Below, piece after piece: positions 23,901 to 37,948 of a stretch of DNA of 64,000 nucleotides (position 1 is the stretch's first letter; each line of letters starts with the position of its first letter). Source of the DNA: Euglena gracilis (taxonomy: Eukaryota > Euglenida > Euglenophyceae > Euglenales); the NCBI GenBank assembly GCA_039621445.1, contig CP154956.1, positions 4,338,170 to 4,402,169 on the forward strand, given 5' to 3'. The position numbers and the translations under genes are program-made. The notes beneath the pieces are model-generated. The model did no database searches. It saw only the letters and a list, made by a program, of their open reading frames with translations, and was not told where the DNA came from.

Positions 23901-26900
23901 TTGCTGCTGCTGCTGCTGCTGTTGGTTTTTGGAAACAAGCAGTGATGGACGTTCTTCTAACAGAAAACTGTTGTCTGGTTTGTGCACTGGTGGTATGGCG
24001 ATGTGTTCAGCTGTGGCTCCACTCTCCACCAGTGCCTACTTCGAAAAGATAAAGGGAGAGACACGTTCACGCCGTATGCTGGTCCTCCTTTAACGAAAAA
24101 AAATTCAGGTTAGACTTGGAGAGGAGGGAAACAAGCTTCTTTTCACCACTGGGGGGGGTAAAACCCACCCACCCACCCAGCCAGCCAGCCCGGCTCGGGA
24201 CAACCCCAAAATTGGGCCGTCTAATTACTCCAAAATCTTTTCCGACGATTCAAGCCGAAACCCATACCCGCGCCTCCGGCCCGAGACCCCCCCCTCCCGG
24301 AGTCCAGCCCCAAACCGACACACCCACCCACCTCCCCTCCCCCGGGGGTCTTTCGAGTTGGGAGAAGCCCGAAGGAAACCCCAGGGGATTGGGCCGCCGT
24401 CCAGCGGCGCGGTGGGCGCCACGAGCGTGATGGCGCTCCCGAACCCCGAGGCGGTCTGGTGGTTCTCCAGCACCTCCTGGATCTCCACGGGCCCCGGCAG
24501 GGCCAGTCGGGGGGGGGCGATTCCGAAGGCCTTTTCGCGAGGGCGGCAGCCGGCCTGCGGTCCGGCTTTGGAACACGGGCAGGGGCAGAATGACAGGATC
24601 GGGAGTGAGAAAAATTTGAACGTTTTGCGGAAATTTCTGACCCTCCAAAGATGACCACGCAAAGACGTCGGCGACCTGGAGCTTGCAGCCATTTGTGCTT
24701 TTCTTCTTTTTGCTCTTTTGGGAGTCTGTGAGGCTGACATCAAACCTCCGGAGAAGTTGCTGATTTTGGGTTGCATGATTTGTCTGGATCCAGGTTGAAC
24801 CCCGCATCAGTTCTTATTTCTTGTTCTCTTGTTTTTTCATTCTCCTTCTTCAAGCTGGGACTCACACGCGAGCAGGCATTTTTCCCCATTTGAATCTGAC
24901 ATTTGGGCACACCTTTGACCAAATGTTTTAAATGTTTTGTTCACCTTCGGCCTATTTTTGGAACCACCGAGGCTGACACAAAAAATATATTTCCAATATG
25001 AAATATATATTTCCTGATGGCTCGACAGGGATGATAGGGCTGCTTTAAGGCTAAAATGAAGCCCTGGATATGCCAATAATCAGATTGGTCCTGAGTACAG
25101 TGGGGAGCATCCGGAACAGCAGGGTTTTGGCAGCACTCGCGGTGGCGACCACGTCACGCCCTTCCCGCTCTCCTGTCAGAGGTCAGTTTGCACACACAAA
25201 CTTGCACGCGCACATCCACACAATGGTGTGTGCAGAAATGAAGAAGACCAGAAATGAAGAAGACTTTAATTGCTTCGAAGGATACTTCAATTTTTTAGAG
25301 CTAGTCAGTGGCTGATTGGTTTTTCTGGAGCATGTACTGATGAGATGAAGGCTCCTCCAAGGACCGTTGCTCAAGGTATGTTTATCGCCATATGCAGGGG
25401 GGGGGGATGCGCTGGGCGGCCCTCGGAAAAAATGCGCAAAAATGCGCAAAAATGCGCAAAAATGCGCAAAAAATGCGCTGAGTTTGTACATTCCTAAGGG
25501 AAAAATGACTTAGAAAATTTTACAACAATGAGCCCAAAATTAAACCAAAATCACTAAAAAACAGCTGAAATGAAGGCATTTTTGGTCAAAAAAAAGTGCA
25601 TGAGCAAGGCATCACTCTCTGTTCACCATAACCAACAATGTCAGCCCTCGTGCCCCGTACTTGTGACCAGGGGAGAAGGATTCGATGCGGGGTCTCTGAA
25701 AACCCTAGTGTCCTCATCATCATTGGATGAGTACCCACACCTCATCAACCAAAGGTTTTTTCTTGAATATGGACAAAATGCCTCCAAAAAGTGTAAAAAA
25801 AGGTGGGGAAATGGGAAAAAAGCGCAAAAAAAATGCGCAAAAAAATGCTTTCAAAAAGGGGCAGAATAGAGCACAAATCAAACAACATAACTCAGCGTCA
25901 ATGCAACATTGGTCAAAGAGCAATTTGATAATATACAATCAAAATCAAAAAAACCAAAATGAAACTGCAACATATGAAAAAAGCCGTAAATTCTTAAGAC
26001 GCAAAAAATGCGCAAAAAAAAAGCGAAAAAATGCGCAAAAAATGCGCATTTTCCCAAAAATCCGGAAAATGCGCAAAAAAAATGCGCAAAAATGCGAAAA
26101 AATGCGAAACGCATTTTTCCCCCCTGCATATGGTGCAGTGGGGGAGGGCCCACCATACGTTTTTGCTCTACCAGGGGGGTAGATAAAAAAATCGGAAACA
26201 ATTTAGCCTTGTCTTGGCACTTGGGCACCAAACAAACAAAGCAACAGGAGAAATTTCAACAACAGCAACAACAAGAACGGCAAGAACGATGACGGCGATC
26301 ACGACGACGATAACGACAATGACGACGACAATAAACAGCAGCAACAGCAACAGCATCACAACAACGACAACGACAGCAACGGCAACACACCGGAGGCGAA
26401 CACCCGCCCCTCGATGCGAGTGACCAGCCCCTGCTCCAGCATGGAGATGGGCCGCAGGGCGGTGTGGATGAACGGCTGGGCCCGCCCCGCTGCAGAACGA
26501 CCAGCGGCGGCCACTTCCTAATCCCAGGGAGACCAGTCACAACAGGCAAAAAGGTCCACATATGACTGGGATGCATTTTTTCGGCCAAAATTTTGCGATG
26601 AAAATTAAAAAAAAAAACGACCTAAAACGGCCATTTAGACCCTTTTTTCGAAGAAAAAAATTAGCACTTGGCGCCGGCCGACGTTTTGGGGGGGGTCAGC
26701 TTTGTCTTGGTTTGAAAACTTCATAACCACTACTCGACCCCCTCTGCAGCCTGGCTGGGAGGTGCTGGCTGAAAAAAAGATGCTGGTTGGCTGGACCCCC
26801 CCGATGGGGGGGGGGGGGGGTCCGGCTTAAGAAAGTCCTTGGTCCATTCACCCTCCCTTTTTCCCAACCGTCGAGGGTGCTTGCCAGGCTTCTTTTTTAC

Positions 26901-29900
26901 CAGGGGGGGAGCCTTGCCACCCCTCCTGGCGGGGAGGGTCCAGATGCCTGTGCACCCTCGAGACCCTGCCGGGCCGGGACACCTCCGGCAGCGGCGCGGG
27001 TGGTCCACCTTCAGCAGAACCTCGCCGCCCCCCTTCGGGTAGAAGCCCCGCCGCACCAATGCGAGTTGCCAGGCAGCGCAATGCAGGGCGGATGGAGTGG
27101 TCCCGGTGTTCCTGTTTTTTTTTGGAGCCCTGGAAGGCCCGATTGATGGAGGGTAACACCCCCCCCACCTGTGTCCATCAAACGTAAAAGTGTCAAATAC
27201 GGTTGAAATGTTGAAATACAAATGCCAAACAGGCAATCGTGGGAACCATGACCACCCCACAACGGGTACTGGGTTGGGGAAAATGGAGCCCAATCGGCTG
27301 GAATTGGGATGGAATTGGGGGGGGAGGCATACTTTCTTGTTTTCCAGCTACAATTAGGTTGGATCTTGGCCGAAGATCAATGACCCAAAAAGGTTGTTGT
27401 TGCTGTTGCTGTTGCTGCTGCTGCTGAGGCAGCGCACTGATCCAGCATTGATGCCAAACCGCGTCAGGAGGGGCATCAACACGCCACAAAGACAGGAGCA
27501 CCTTCAAACACAGTGCGTGTCTGGCGATTGAAAATCCGTCCTGTGTCCTCAATGGAGGTGAATGGAATGCAATAGGACAACAGACAATATGTCAGGAAGG
27601 ACAACAATTTATTTTCCATTGAGGGAATATGTTTGTTCAGTTCAGTTCAGAGAAGTGGTAGAATAAACACAAGCTTGTTAAAACGCAAACAGTAAGACCC
27701 GAAGCGTGGTTTTGAAGAAGAAGAAAACAACTCCCCGAAAATTCGGCTGGAAAATTTTCTAAAAACTCAGATACTCAAAAACTCAGACAATAAACATTTG
27801 CCCTTGTGAAAACAAGAAACACACCATCTGCGTAATGCGAAAAGAAACTTACCAGATGGCGTTCAGGAAACTGGGTAAAACAGAAAGACTGCTGAAAAAT
27901 GCCACCATTGAGCCTTCAGACCGACACAGACTTAGAGCGGCCTCAAGTCGAGGTGCTCCTGGGAACATCTCGTCGATGGGAGGGGACCAGTTGACATCGG
28001 TTCCTCCCCGAGCGGGGGCAGGCAAGTACCCAGATGGAGCCAAATGGCAGTCCGGGAAGTGTGCTGTTGACACGGGGGGGGGGGGGCAACGACACGATGT
28101 GTCTTTGAGGGGGGGGGAGTCACCACTGACCACTGGAGAGATCCGAAACCTGTCAGGAAATCCCTAAGTGGCCCTGCTCGGTGGACTTGACCAACTCAAT
28201 TTTACCCCAAGTGGACTTGATCAAGTCCACTGGGAGTGAAGTAGGCTTGATGAAGTTTTCTTTACCCCCAGTGGACTTGATGAAGTCCACAATTCCCCAA
28301 ATGGACTTCATCAACGCAATTCTACCCCCAGTGAGGGGGGGGGGCACCATTTTGCAATATATGAGCAAGGCACCTCAAAATATGCACTGAAATAAATGCG
28401 AAAAGCGAAAAGTGCAAGTTGCATGTTTCCCCACGACCCAGGCAGAATTGATTCCCAGCAATTTTGAGAAATGTTTTCCCCGCAAAGTTACCAAATGCAG
28501 GCCTGGGCACGGAAAGAACTCGGCCCGGGGGCGAAGAGGAGGCAGGGGAGGGCGATCTGGCCAGCAGCGTACAGCTGCCCGCCGTGCCTGCAAGAGGGAC
28601 GGGGGGCGGGCCCCAACAGCCCTATGCAGGCTTCTTTTAACAAACATTTTGCCATGGGCTTTGGGGTCAGAGGCTTTTTTGGACCCCCCGGGGGCAGGGA
28701 TGGATGGGAAGCCTTGAGGGGGGGTGGTGGGTCGGACCCCCCCCTCCCGACACGGAGGGGGGGGGGTGGGTCGGACCCCCCCCTCCTACCTCGAAACTGA
28801 GGGGGGGCCGAAATTTTTTCGATTTCATGGACGGGCAAAGGGCCGGAAATCGGGTCGGAATCGGTCAAAAAACCCTGATTTTTCTTTGAAAATCGATCCA
28901 AAAATGCGCATTTTTTGAATTTTCTTAAACATGTTTTTTTTTTATTATTAATGCGCATTTTTTGAATTTTCTTAAACATGTTTTTTGGGGAAAACACCAA
29001 CACATCAAAAAATGGGCAATATGGCCAAAAGTCAGCAAAAGGGGTGTTTTTTGCTCATTTTCCGGCGCGCAGCACCAGAAGAAAATTTTCTGCTATTTTT
29101 GGCACCTGTCAAGGAGGGGGGGGTGGGCGGGTCCTGACCCCCCCTCCCAACATCTAGGGGGGGGGTGGTCCGGATCCCCCCCTACCACCTTACCCCCCCA
29201 GGGGGGGGGTGGTCGGGACCCCCCCTACCACCTACCTCAATACCGAAGGGCTTCCCATCCATCCCTGCCCGGGGGGGTGCTCAGGGGACTGTGCTAGGGG
29301 GTCAATTATGAGTCTAAATTATTTTGCGGTGCTTCACATTGAAAATAGAGGAAGCACACTCCCGGGCACCGAGGCTGCTTTGTCGGCAGGCACCAAAACC
29401 AACCCGAAGTGTTTCGTGACCCGGGGGGGGGGGGGGTGGGTGGGTGGGTCCCGCCCCCCCCCCGGGGGGGGGCGGGCCGAGTGGGTACCTGCGGGGGTTT
29501 TTCTATGGTACTGCCCACCCCAAAACTCGAAAGTGTTTGAAACCCTCCCCCTGCTGTCCAGAGCACCTATGTTCGGGGGGGAGGTGCGAACGTCCTTAAA
29601 AGAAGCCCACAATTCAAAACCACAACACCAGGGAGGTATCGGAGAGAGGGCTTTCGCAAAACTGTTTGGGAAGTAGTTCCCAGAGCATGAGGGCATCTTG
29701 GGACTGAGCAATTCTTGATTGTTTGCTGGGTAGCAAGGAAAAAACCTTTGTCCTAGCACACTTTCAGTTTGATTCAATTAATAATGCCATCACCCCCTCC
29801 GGGCTGGCAGAGGCCTTGGTCTTGGATTCCTTTTTGATCCAGAAAAATAATTCACCTTCCTTCCATTCTAAAAGAAAACTGGAACTGGAAATCTGGAAAT

Positions 29901-30798
29901 CTGGAAGAACGGGCACTGTTCAATCCAGGGTTCATCATCATCATCCTCAAATCTGCACTGCGTGGTGCTTACCAGTGTCCACGTTGAACTCACCGGATTG
30001 GAAATCAGATGGCCACAAACTGCATTGCATCGATCCAGGGCGGTCACCTTGCCACCAAGAAAACGTGCACATTCCTTGGACTGCCAAACTTCCCCGCCCA
30101 CTGAGTGCAGTTCAGCACCATGCAGACCATCCAAAGACTGCCCCCCCCCCATTGCGAGTCCCACAAAAGCAAACCAGGTGTCAAAAAAAATGAGCTGGTC
30201 AGCCCATTTTCGGCCCAAGGTCGCCTGCCCATCGCAGCTTCCATATGGGGTCTAGCACCCATACCAAGCCTCCCCCCATCCCCCCCAGAAGGTAAGGAAA
30301 GGAGAAATGGCCAGAATCCGATTACCACCTCCCCCCCCACAAATGACAACCCTCAAGCAGGGTTCGATATAAGGAGAGGAGGGGGGGGGTGTACCCCCCT
30401 CCTGCGGGCCAGGAGGTGGGGGGGTGGGGGGACACCCCCCCACCTAAACCATGTACGCCCTCCTTATATCGAACCCTGCCCTCAAGCCCTCTAGACCCAT
30501 TTATTTCGGGGGGGGGTCACACATGGGGGTCACAGAGCCATGGAAGCGGTCTCAAAAAATTTTGTGGCTGGGAGGGTTATGAAAGAGGGGGATTTCGTAG
30601 GAGGGGGGGGGGTGAATTAAAATGCACGGTCCCCTGTGCCAAGCCGTCCGTTGCACAGCTTGCTGACCATCTGGATGCCATGCAGGTGCTGCGCGCGGAG
30701 GCCCGGCGGGTTGCGGGCGCCTCGGATGTTGATCAGCCGCAGGGGCTGGTTGGCGAGCGCCGCGAGGGCGAAGCCATTCCGCAGGATTTGGCCCCCAC
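20722..30798 (-). CDS. RTCA: RNA 3'-terminal phosphate cyclase, ten exons
   Basis: Ten short minus-strand segments align in order with eukaryotic RtcA, the nuclear enzyme that converts RNA 3'-phosphate ends to 2',3'-cyclic phosphates using ATP. Seen in order: the N-terminal GGGQILR block; TAGSCTLLA with IALPCLLF; GGTDVNW with PPID; the signature GFYPKGGGEV; LRPISMLEQG with VTRIEGRVF; VEIQEVLEN with GFGSAITLVAP; the SYTADECARKVVDALAAEVR helix; THTQDQLLIFMALAAG, which carries the conserved QDQL block and would supply the catalytic His if the His lies in this block as in the family; ELTDHTKSAIMTAETLLP; and FTVTPDGNTNIIRCDGVGLAG. The first exon (start Met and the DGS block) is not found. Introns of about 0.5-2.2 kb carry repeats. 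Exon 2 has a one-base frame break. The RtcA subfamily fits better than Rcl1 because of the FYPKGGG motif and the intact QDQL block. Confidence 0.85.
20911..21143. repeat. GGTCCTTA-family dispersed repeat, copy 3
   Basis: Bounded by AGGGCGGTCCTTTAATAA and AAGGGGCGGTCCTT. It fills most of the RTCA intron between the last two exons and touches the acceptor region of the last exon. Confidence 0.5.
21193..21247 (-). CDS. RTCA: RTCA exon, HTKSAIMTAETLL
   Basis: A long C-rich tract ending CCACCACAG precedes GELTDHTKSAIMTAETLLP; the donor is GTGCAA. The phase (1) fits the previous exon. It corresponds to the GPxTLHTxTAIxxAExx segment of the family. Confidence 0.8.
22257..22330 (-). CDS. RTCA: RTCA exon, QDQLLIFMALAAG
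   Basis: The acceptor TGCCAG and a strong GTACGT donor enclose VDTHTQDQLLIFMALAAGRS and EVRVG. The DQLxxFMALAxG block is the most conserved part of the C-terminal half of RtcA. The exon ends in phase 1 and joins exactly with the next exon to give a Gly codon. Confidence 0.85.
23240..23338 (-). CDS. RTCA: RTCA exon, ECARKVVDALAAEVR helix
   Basis: The frame encodes THFRDPAKSYTADECARKVV and DALAAEVRTG. It matches the family segment in which a Gly-Arg/Lys loop is followed by the helix EAAxxLLxxLRxGG. Neither splice site is clear, so the borders are approximate. Confidence 0.7.
24380..24554 (-). CDS. RTCA: RTCA exon, VEIQEVLEN / GFGSAITLVAP block
   Basis: After ACCGCAG the frame encodes REKAFGIAPPRLALPGPVEI, QEVLENHQTASGFGSAITLV and APTAPLDGG. 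This corresponds to the region between the helical insert and the GxGxxIxxxAET strand of RtcA. The donor (GTTTCC) is tentative. Confidence 0.75.
25390..26138. repeat. AATGCGCA-rich element with inverted ends
   Basis: Ends CCATATGCAGGGGGGGG and CCCCCCTGCATATGG are inverted copies. The interior near both ends is made of AAAAATGCGCA units (25427-25482 and 25820-26110). A likely non-autonomous transposon with many subterminal repeats; no target duplication is seen. Confidence 0.55.
26391..26489 (-). CDS. RTCA: RTCA exon, LRPISMLEQG block
   Basis: The acceptor CGTTCTGCAG opens AGRAQPFIHTALRPISMLEQ then GLVTRIEGRVFAS, ending at a GTGTGT donor. It matches the family strand 'LxPxxLxERGxVxxIxGxxF'. 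The intron beyond the donor begins with GTTGCC/GTCGTT repeats. Confidence 0.8.
27009..27113 (-). CDS. RTCA: RTCA exon with the FYPKGGG signature
   Basis: The frame encodes LALVRRGFYPKGGGEVLLK and ends at a clear GTGGAC donor. RRGFYPKGGGEV is the best-known signature of RNA 3'-terminal cyclases. The left-hand protein border (acceptor) is uncertain; an ACAG at about 27114 would add a poorly conserved lead-in. Confidence 0.85.
27967..28003 (-). CDS. RTCA: RTCA exon, GGTDVNW-PPID block
   Basis: A short exon encoding GGTDVNWSPPIDEM corresponds to the LxGGTxxxxxPxID block of the family. Borders (AG at 28004-28005, GTTCCC donor) are tentative; the coding match is what identifies it. Confidence 0.65.
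28183..28332. repeat. 30-base minisatellite, five units
   Basis: Five imperfect units of the form GGACTTGATCAAGTCCA plus CCCCCAGT, exactly 30 bases each. Some units contain a TTGATCAA palindrome. It lies in the RTCA intron between the N-terminal exon and exon 2's left neighbour. Confidence 0.8.
28520..28587 (-). CDS. RTCA: RTCA exon, TAGS block, with one-base frame break
   Basis: A C-rich tract and CCTCTTGCAG precede TAGSCTLLA. The matching continuation IALPCLLFAPGPS lies in another frame, because one base is missing around 28560 (GGCC where GGCCC would restore the family sequence). Either the assembly dropped a C or the gene is damaged. The donor (GTTCTT) is tentative. Confidence 0.75.
28904..28986. 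repeat. 47-base tandem duplication
   Basis: ATGCGCATTTTTTGAATTTT plus CTTAAACATG occurs twice, about 47 bases apart, in an RTCA intron. Confidence 0.75.
30358..30478. mobile_element. hAT-like MITE, 121 bases
   Basis: Inverted ends of about 19 bases (CAGGGTTCGATATAAGGAG and its complement). A perfect 8-base target duplication CCCTCAAG stands at 30350-30357 and 30479-30486. The centre is G/C-run sequence. It lies in the RTCA intron just after the N-terminal exon. The sharp ends suggest recent insertion. Confidence 0.85.
30628..30798 (-). CDS. RTCA: RTCA exon, N-terminal cyclase block
   Basis: The acceptor CTGCTTCCAG opens a phase-1 frame encoding GGGQILRNGFALAALANQPL, RLINIRGARNPPGLRAQHLH and GIQMVSKLCNGRLGTGD. 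The GGGQILR, IR-(G/A)-R and PGL-x-x-QH positions match the family closely. The donor (GTGCAT) is tentative. Exon length 171 leaves phase 1, which fits the next exon. Confidence 0.85.
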
Positions 30799-31194
30799 CT
30801 GGAAGCAGGAGTGAAGCAGATAAAAAAAAATCCTCCCATTTCAATCACATGTGCTTATTGTGATTATTGGACAGTGGTTTCGGACCCTTGGTTGAGGCTG
30901 ACTTGGGCACCGCCTGGGATTGGTTGAAGATTTTTGAGGGGTGCAAACTTTTTTGGTCTCGACTGTGGCGTGATCACCTCTGGAAAACCTCTCTCCAATA
31001 CCCAAAAGAAGTGCGCAATGTCCAAATGAGTGTCCCACCTCTGTTACAATTGTGGTTACATCACAATTAAACTGCGGTTTCTTGGGGGTCATCCTTTTTC
31101 AGCTGTCAGTTTTCCTACGTTAAGATTGTCCCCCTTATTGTCCCACTGACCTGCTCCCGGGAGGCCCGATCGGACAATAACGGACGGGACAATA

Positions 31195-31672
31195 CAAGGT
31201 TTTGTGAAGTGCTGAGCTCTTCACGTGTGTGATGGTGCCATGCTACAGCAGATGTTTGAGGTGTGTGGCAGATGTTTGTTTGGCCGTGCCTGGCTCGGCT
31301 GGCAGCCCGGCGGCAGCGGCCCAACGGCCCGGCCCAGCCAGCAGCCCAGCTGGCGGCCTGGCCTGGCCTGGCCCAGCCCGGCCCGGTCCGGCCCAGCCAA
31401 AATGCATCAGCCGAAAAACGCTCATTTTCAGCTCAAAAACAGTTTTCTGGGTCCGGGAGGCCCAAAAACATCGTGTGGAGCTAAACAAATTTTTTTTAAT
31501 TTTTTTGCTTTTTTGACCCGAAAATGACCCAAAATGCATGGGTTTCGGGCCAAAATGGAGGGCTGGGGGGTCGAAAAGCGCTCGAAAACAGTTTTTCCGG
31601 GTCTGGGAGGGCCAAAAACTTCGTTTTGGGCAAAAAAAAATATCTTTTGAATTTTTAGAGCGAAGCTCACCA
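31195..31672. repeat. Stem-loop repeat family, short copy 3
   Basis: Starts CAAGGTTTTGTGAAGTGCTG and AGCTCTT; ends AGAGCGAAGCTCACC. Internal CGCTCATTTTCAGCTCAAAA and TTTTTCCGGGTCTGGGAGG units are shared with copies 1 and 2. It is preceded by an imperfect inverted repeat (ATTGTCCC...GGGACAAT, 31116-31193). Confidence 0.5.
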
Positions 31673-32539
31673 CCGGGGAAAAGGGAGGGTAGAACACCCC
31701 CCCTCGCCACTGGGTTGGTAATAAAAATCGTGCATTATCACCATGACCCCGGCTCGGTTCCCGGATTTATTTTCACTTGCGAGGGGAACTGGATCCCTGG
31801 TTTCCGAATCACCTCCGTTTGACCCCCAACTCCCCGCCAGGCCCAAATTATTTACCCCTGAAGGGGGCCCCAAACAGTACCCTGAGGAGGAGGGTCATGA
31901 CCAACGAAATACTTGGCAGGCACCGGGCCTCTATTCACGGTTGCAAAGACTGAAAGGTCATGGACAGTCATGGGTTGGCTCAAGCCTTGCCAAACCACCA
32001 AAAAGGGCCAAATTGCCTTCCACTTCCTTTTGAACTTCAGGTTTTCTAAAAATTTAGAGGTCTCAAATCTGTCACAGGCGGGGGTCACGGGCAAGCACCT
32101 ATGACAGATTCCAAATTTTAGCCCGCGGTCGGCTGCGGTCGGCTGCGGTCGGCTGCAGTCGGCATAGGTGCCTGCCAGGGGTTTTTTTAAGACCGGGGGC
32201 GGGGGCCCCCCCCCACCCCCCCCCCCCGGGGGGGGGGCCCCCCGGGGGGGGGGGGGTCCCGGGGGACCCACAAAAAAAAGGCCGAAAAATCGCGAAAAGA
32301 GCTAAAAATAGAATTTTTTCGGCGCCTGCGGCGCCGAAAAGTATACCCCCCCCCCCTCCGGGGGGACCCCTCCGGGGGGTCCCCCCGGGGGGGGGGGGGG
32401 CTCGGCCGGACCCACCCACCCTGTCAATTGTGTTGGGTGAATGTTGAAAAAAATGCTGACATCATGAACCTGGCAAACAAAAATGCCAGTTTTGTCCCAG
32501 GTTTTGAAAACACCAATTAGCATTAATTTCCATTAATTT
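31673..32539. other. Non-coding DNA with strong G/C runs
   Basis: Includes GGTCGGCTGC repeated four times (32130-32165) and long C/G runs at 32206-32265 and 32345-32400, forming a large self-complementary patch. No gene is recognised. The first RTCA exon should lie here or beyond. Confidence 0.5.
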
Positions 32540-36267
<3,728 letters not shown>

Positions 36268-36297
36268 CTCTCTTGCTCTCCTCTCTCTCTCCCTCTC

Positions 36298-36349
<52 letters not shown>

Positions 36350-36350
36350 C

Positions 36351-37870
36351 ACGAGGGGTTGGCTGGGCGAAAGCTTCGTGGAACTACTCGGTGTGATCAC
36401 GCACCCTGCAGGGCTCAGGGTAGCTCCGCGGACACCACGTTCGACGCGTCCTTGGCAGCGTCCGAGTCGTTGCGTCTTGCTTGTCTTGAGGAGTCCAGAC
36501 GGAGCCCCAGGCGTCTTACCCTGTTCACTTCGCCGTCTGGCAGGCGCGCTGGATCCGGATCGCTCTGGGGCACATAACTCCTTCTTGTTTGCCGCAAGGG
36601 GAAGAAGCTCTGGTCACTGTCGACGTAGGACTGGTGGCGTTGGACAAGGCGAGGGGGGCAGCGTCATCCTATTCTGTGCCGGGAGAGGGCGGCTGTGGGC
36701 TCTTATTCTTGTTCTCGCCGAGAGCGGGCGGCGGACTGCCTTGGAGCTTCACGTCCTCGGGCTTCTGGATGGCTTTGCTCGGTACCTCGGCGGGCTTGAA
36801 CCGGCTTGATGGGCTTGGATCTTCCACCCGTTGTGGGGTGGCCGCAGCGGGAACTGCGTGTCTCTCTCTCTTCCCACGAGGGGTTGGCTGGGCGAAAGCT
36901 TCGTGGAACTACTCGGTGTGATCACGCACCCTGCAGGGCTCAGGGTAGCTCCGCGGACACCACGTTCGACGCGTCCTTGGCAGCGTCCGAGTCGTTGCGT
37001 CTTGCTTGTCTTGAGGAGTCCAGACGGAGCCCCAGGCGTCTTACCCTGTTCATTTCGCCGTCTGGCAGGCGCGCTGGATCCGGATCGCTCTGGGGCACAT
37101 AACTCCTTCTTGTTTGCCGCAAGGGGAAGAAGCTCTGGTCACTGTCGACGTAGGACTGGTGGCGTTGGACAAGGCGAGGGGGGCAGCGTCATCCTATTCT
37201 GTGCCGGGAGAGGGCGGCTGTGGGCTCTTATTCTTGTTCTCGCCGAGAGCGGGCGGCGGACTGCCTTGGAGCTTCACGTCCTCGGGCTTCTGGATCGCTT
37301 TGCTCGGACCCTCGGCGGGCTTGAACCGGCTTGATGGGCTTGGATCTTCCACCCGTTGTGGGGTGGCCGCAGCGGGAACTGCGTGTCTCTCTCTCTTCCC
37401 ACGAGGGGTTGGCTGGGCGAAAGCTTCGTGGAACTACTCGGTGTGATCACGCACCCTGCAGGGCTCAGGGTAGCTCCGCGGACACCACGTTCGACGCGTC
37501 CTTGGCAGCGTCCGAGTCGTTGCGTCTTGCTTGTCTTGAGGAGTCCAGACGGAGCCCCAGGCGTCTTACCCTGGTCATTCACTTCGCCGTCTGGCAGGCG
37601 CGCTGGATCCGGATCGCTCTGGGGCACATAACTCCTTCTTGTTTGCCGCAAGGGGAAGAAGCTCTGGTCACTGTCGACGTAGGACTGGTGGCGTTGGACA
37701 AGGCGAGGGGGGCAGCGTCATCCTATTCTGTGCCGGGAGAGGGCGGCTGTGGGCTCTTATTCTTGTTCTCGCCGAGAGCGGGCGGCGGACTGCCTTGGAG
37801 CTTCACGTCCTCGGGCTTCCGGATGGCTTTGCTCGGTACCTCGGCGGGCTTGAACCGGCTTGATGGGCTT

Positions 37871-37873
<3 letters not shown>
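36351..37873 (-). repeat. Three tandem 525-base units between CT tracts
   Basis: Units start at 36351, 36876 and 37401 and are nearly identical, with a period of 525. Read on the minus strand, the first two unit junctions have (GA)n, the hairpin pair at 36824-36860 and 37349-37385, a GC-rich body and the end CCCCTCGTGGGAAGAGAGAG. The third unit runs into (CT)n at 37873. There is no protein similarity I can defend. The shared 5' hairpins with element C suggest non-autonomous derivatives copied by its machinery. Confidence 0.65.

Positions 37874-37945
<72 letters not shown>
37873..37945. repeat. (CT)n microsatellite
   Basis: About 70 bases of CT between the 525-base and the 892-base tandem units. 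Confidence 0.95.

Positions 37946-37948
<3 letters not shown>

Noticed and set aside
27193-27552. Poly-Gln frame on the minus strand near 27400
   Set aside because: A short CAG/CAA microsatellite in an RTCA intron; flanks do not match RTCA or the Gln-rich exons of the FG gene.
28181-28390. 69-codon frame over the 30-base minisatellite
   Set aside because: The repeat length is a multiple of three, so an open frame is expected by chance.
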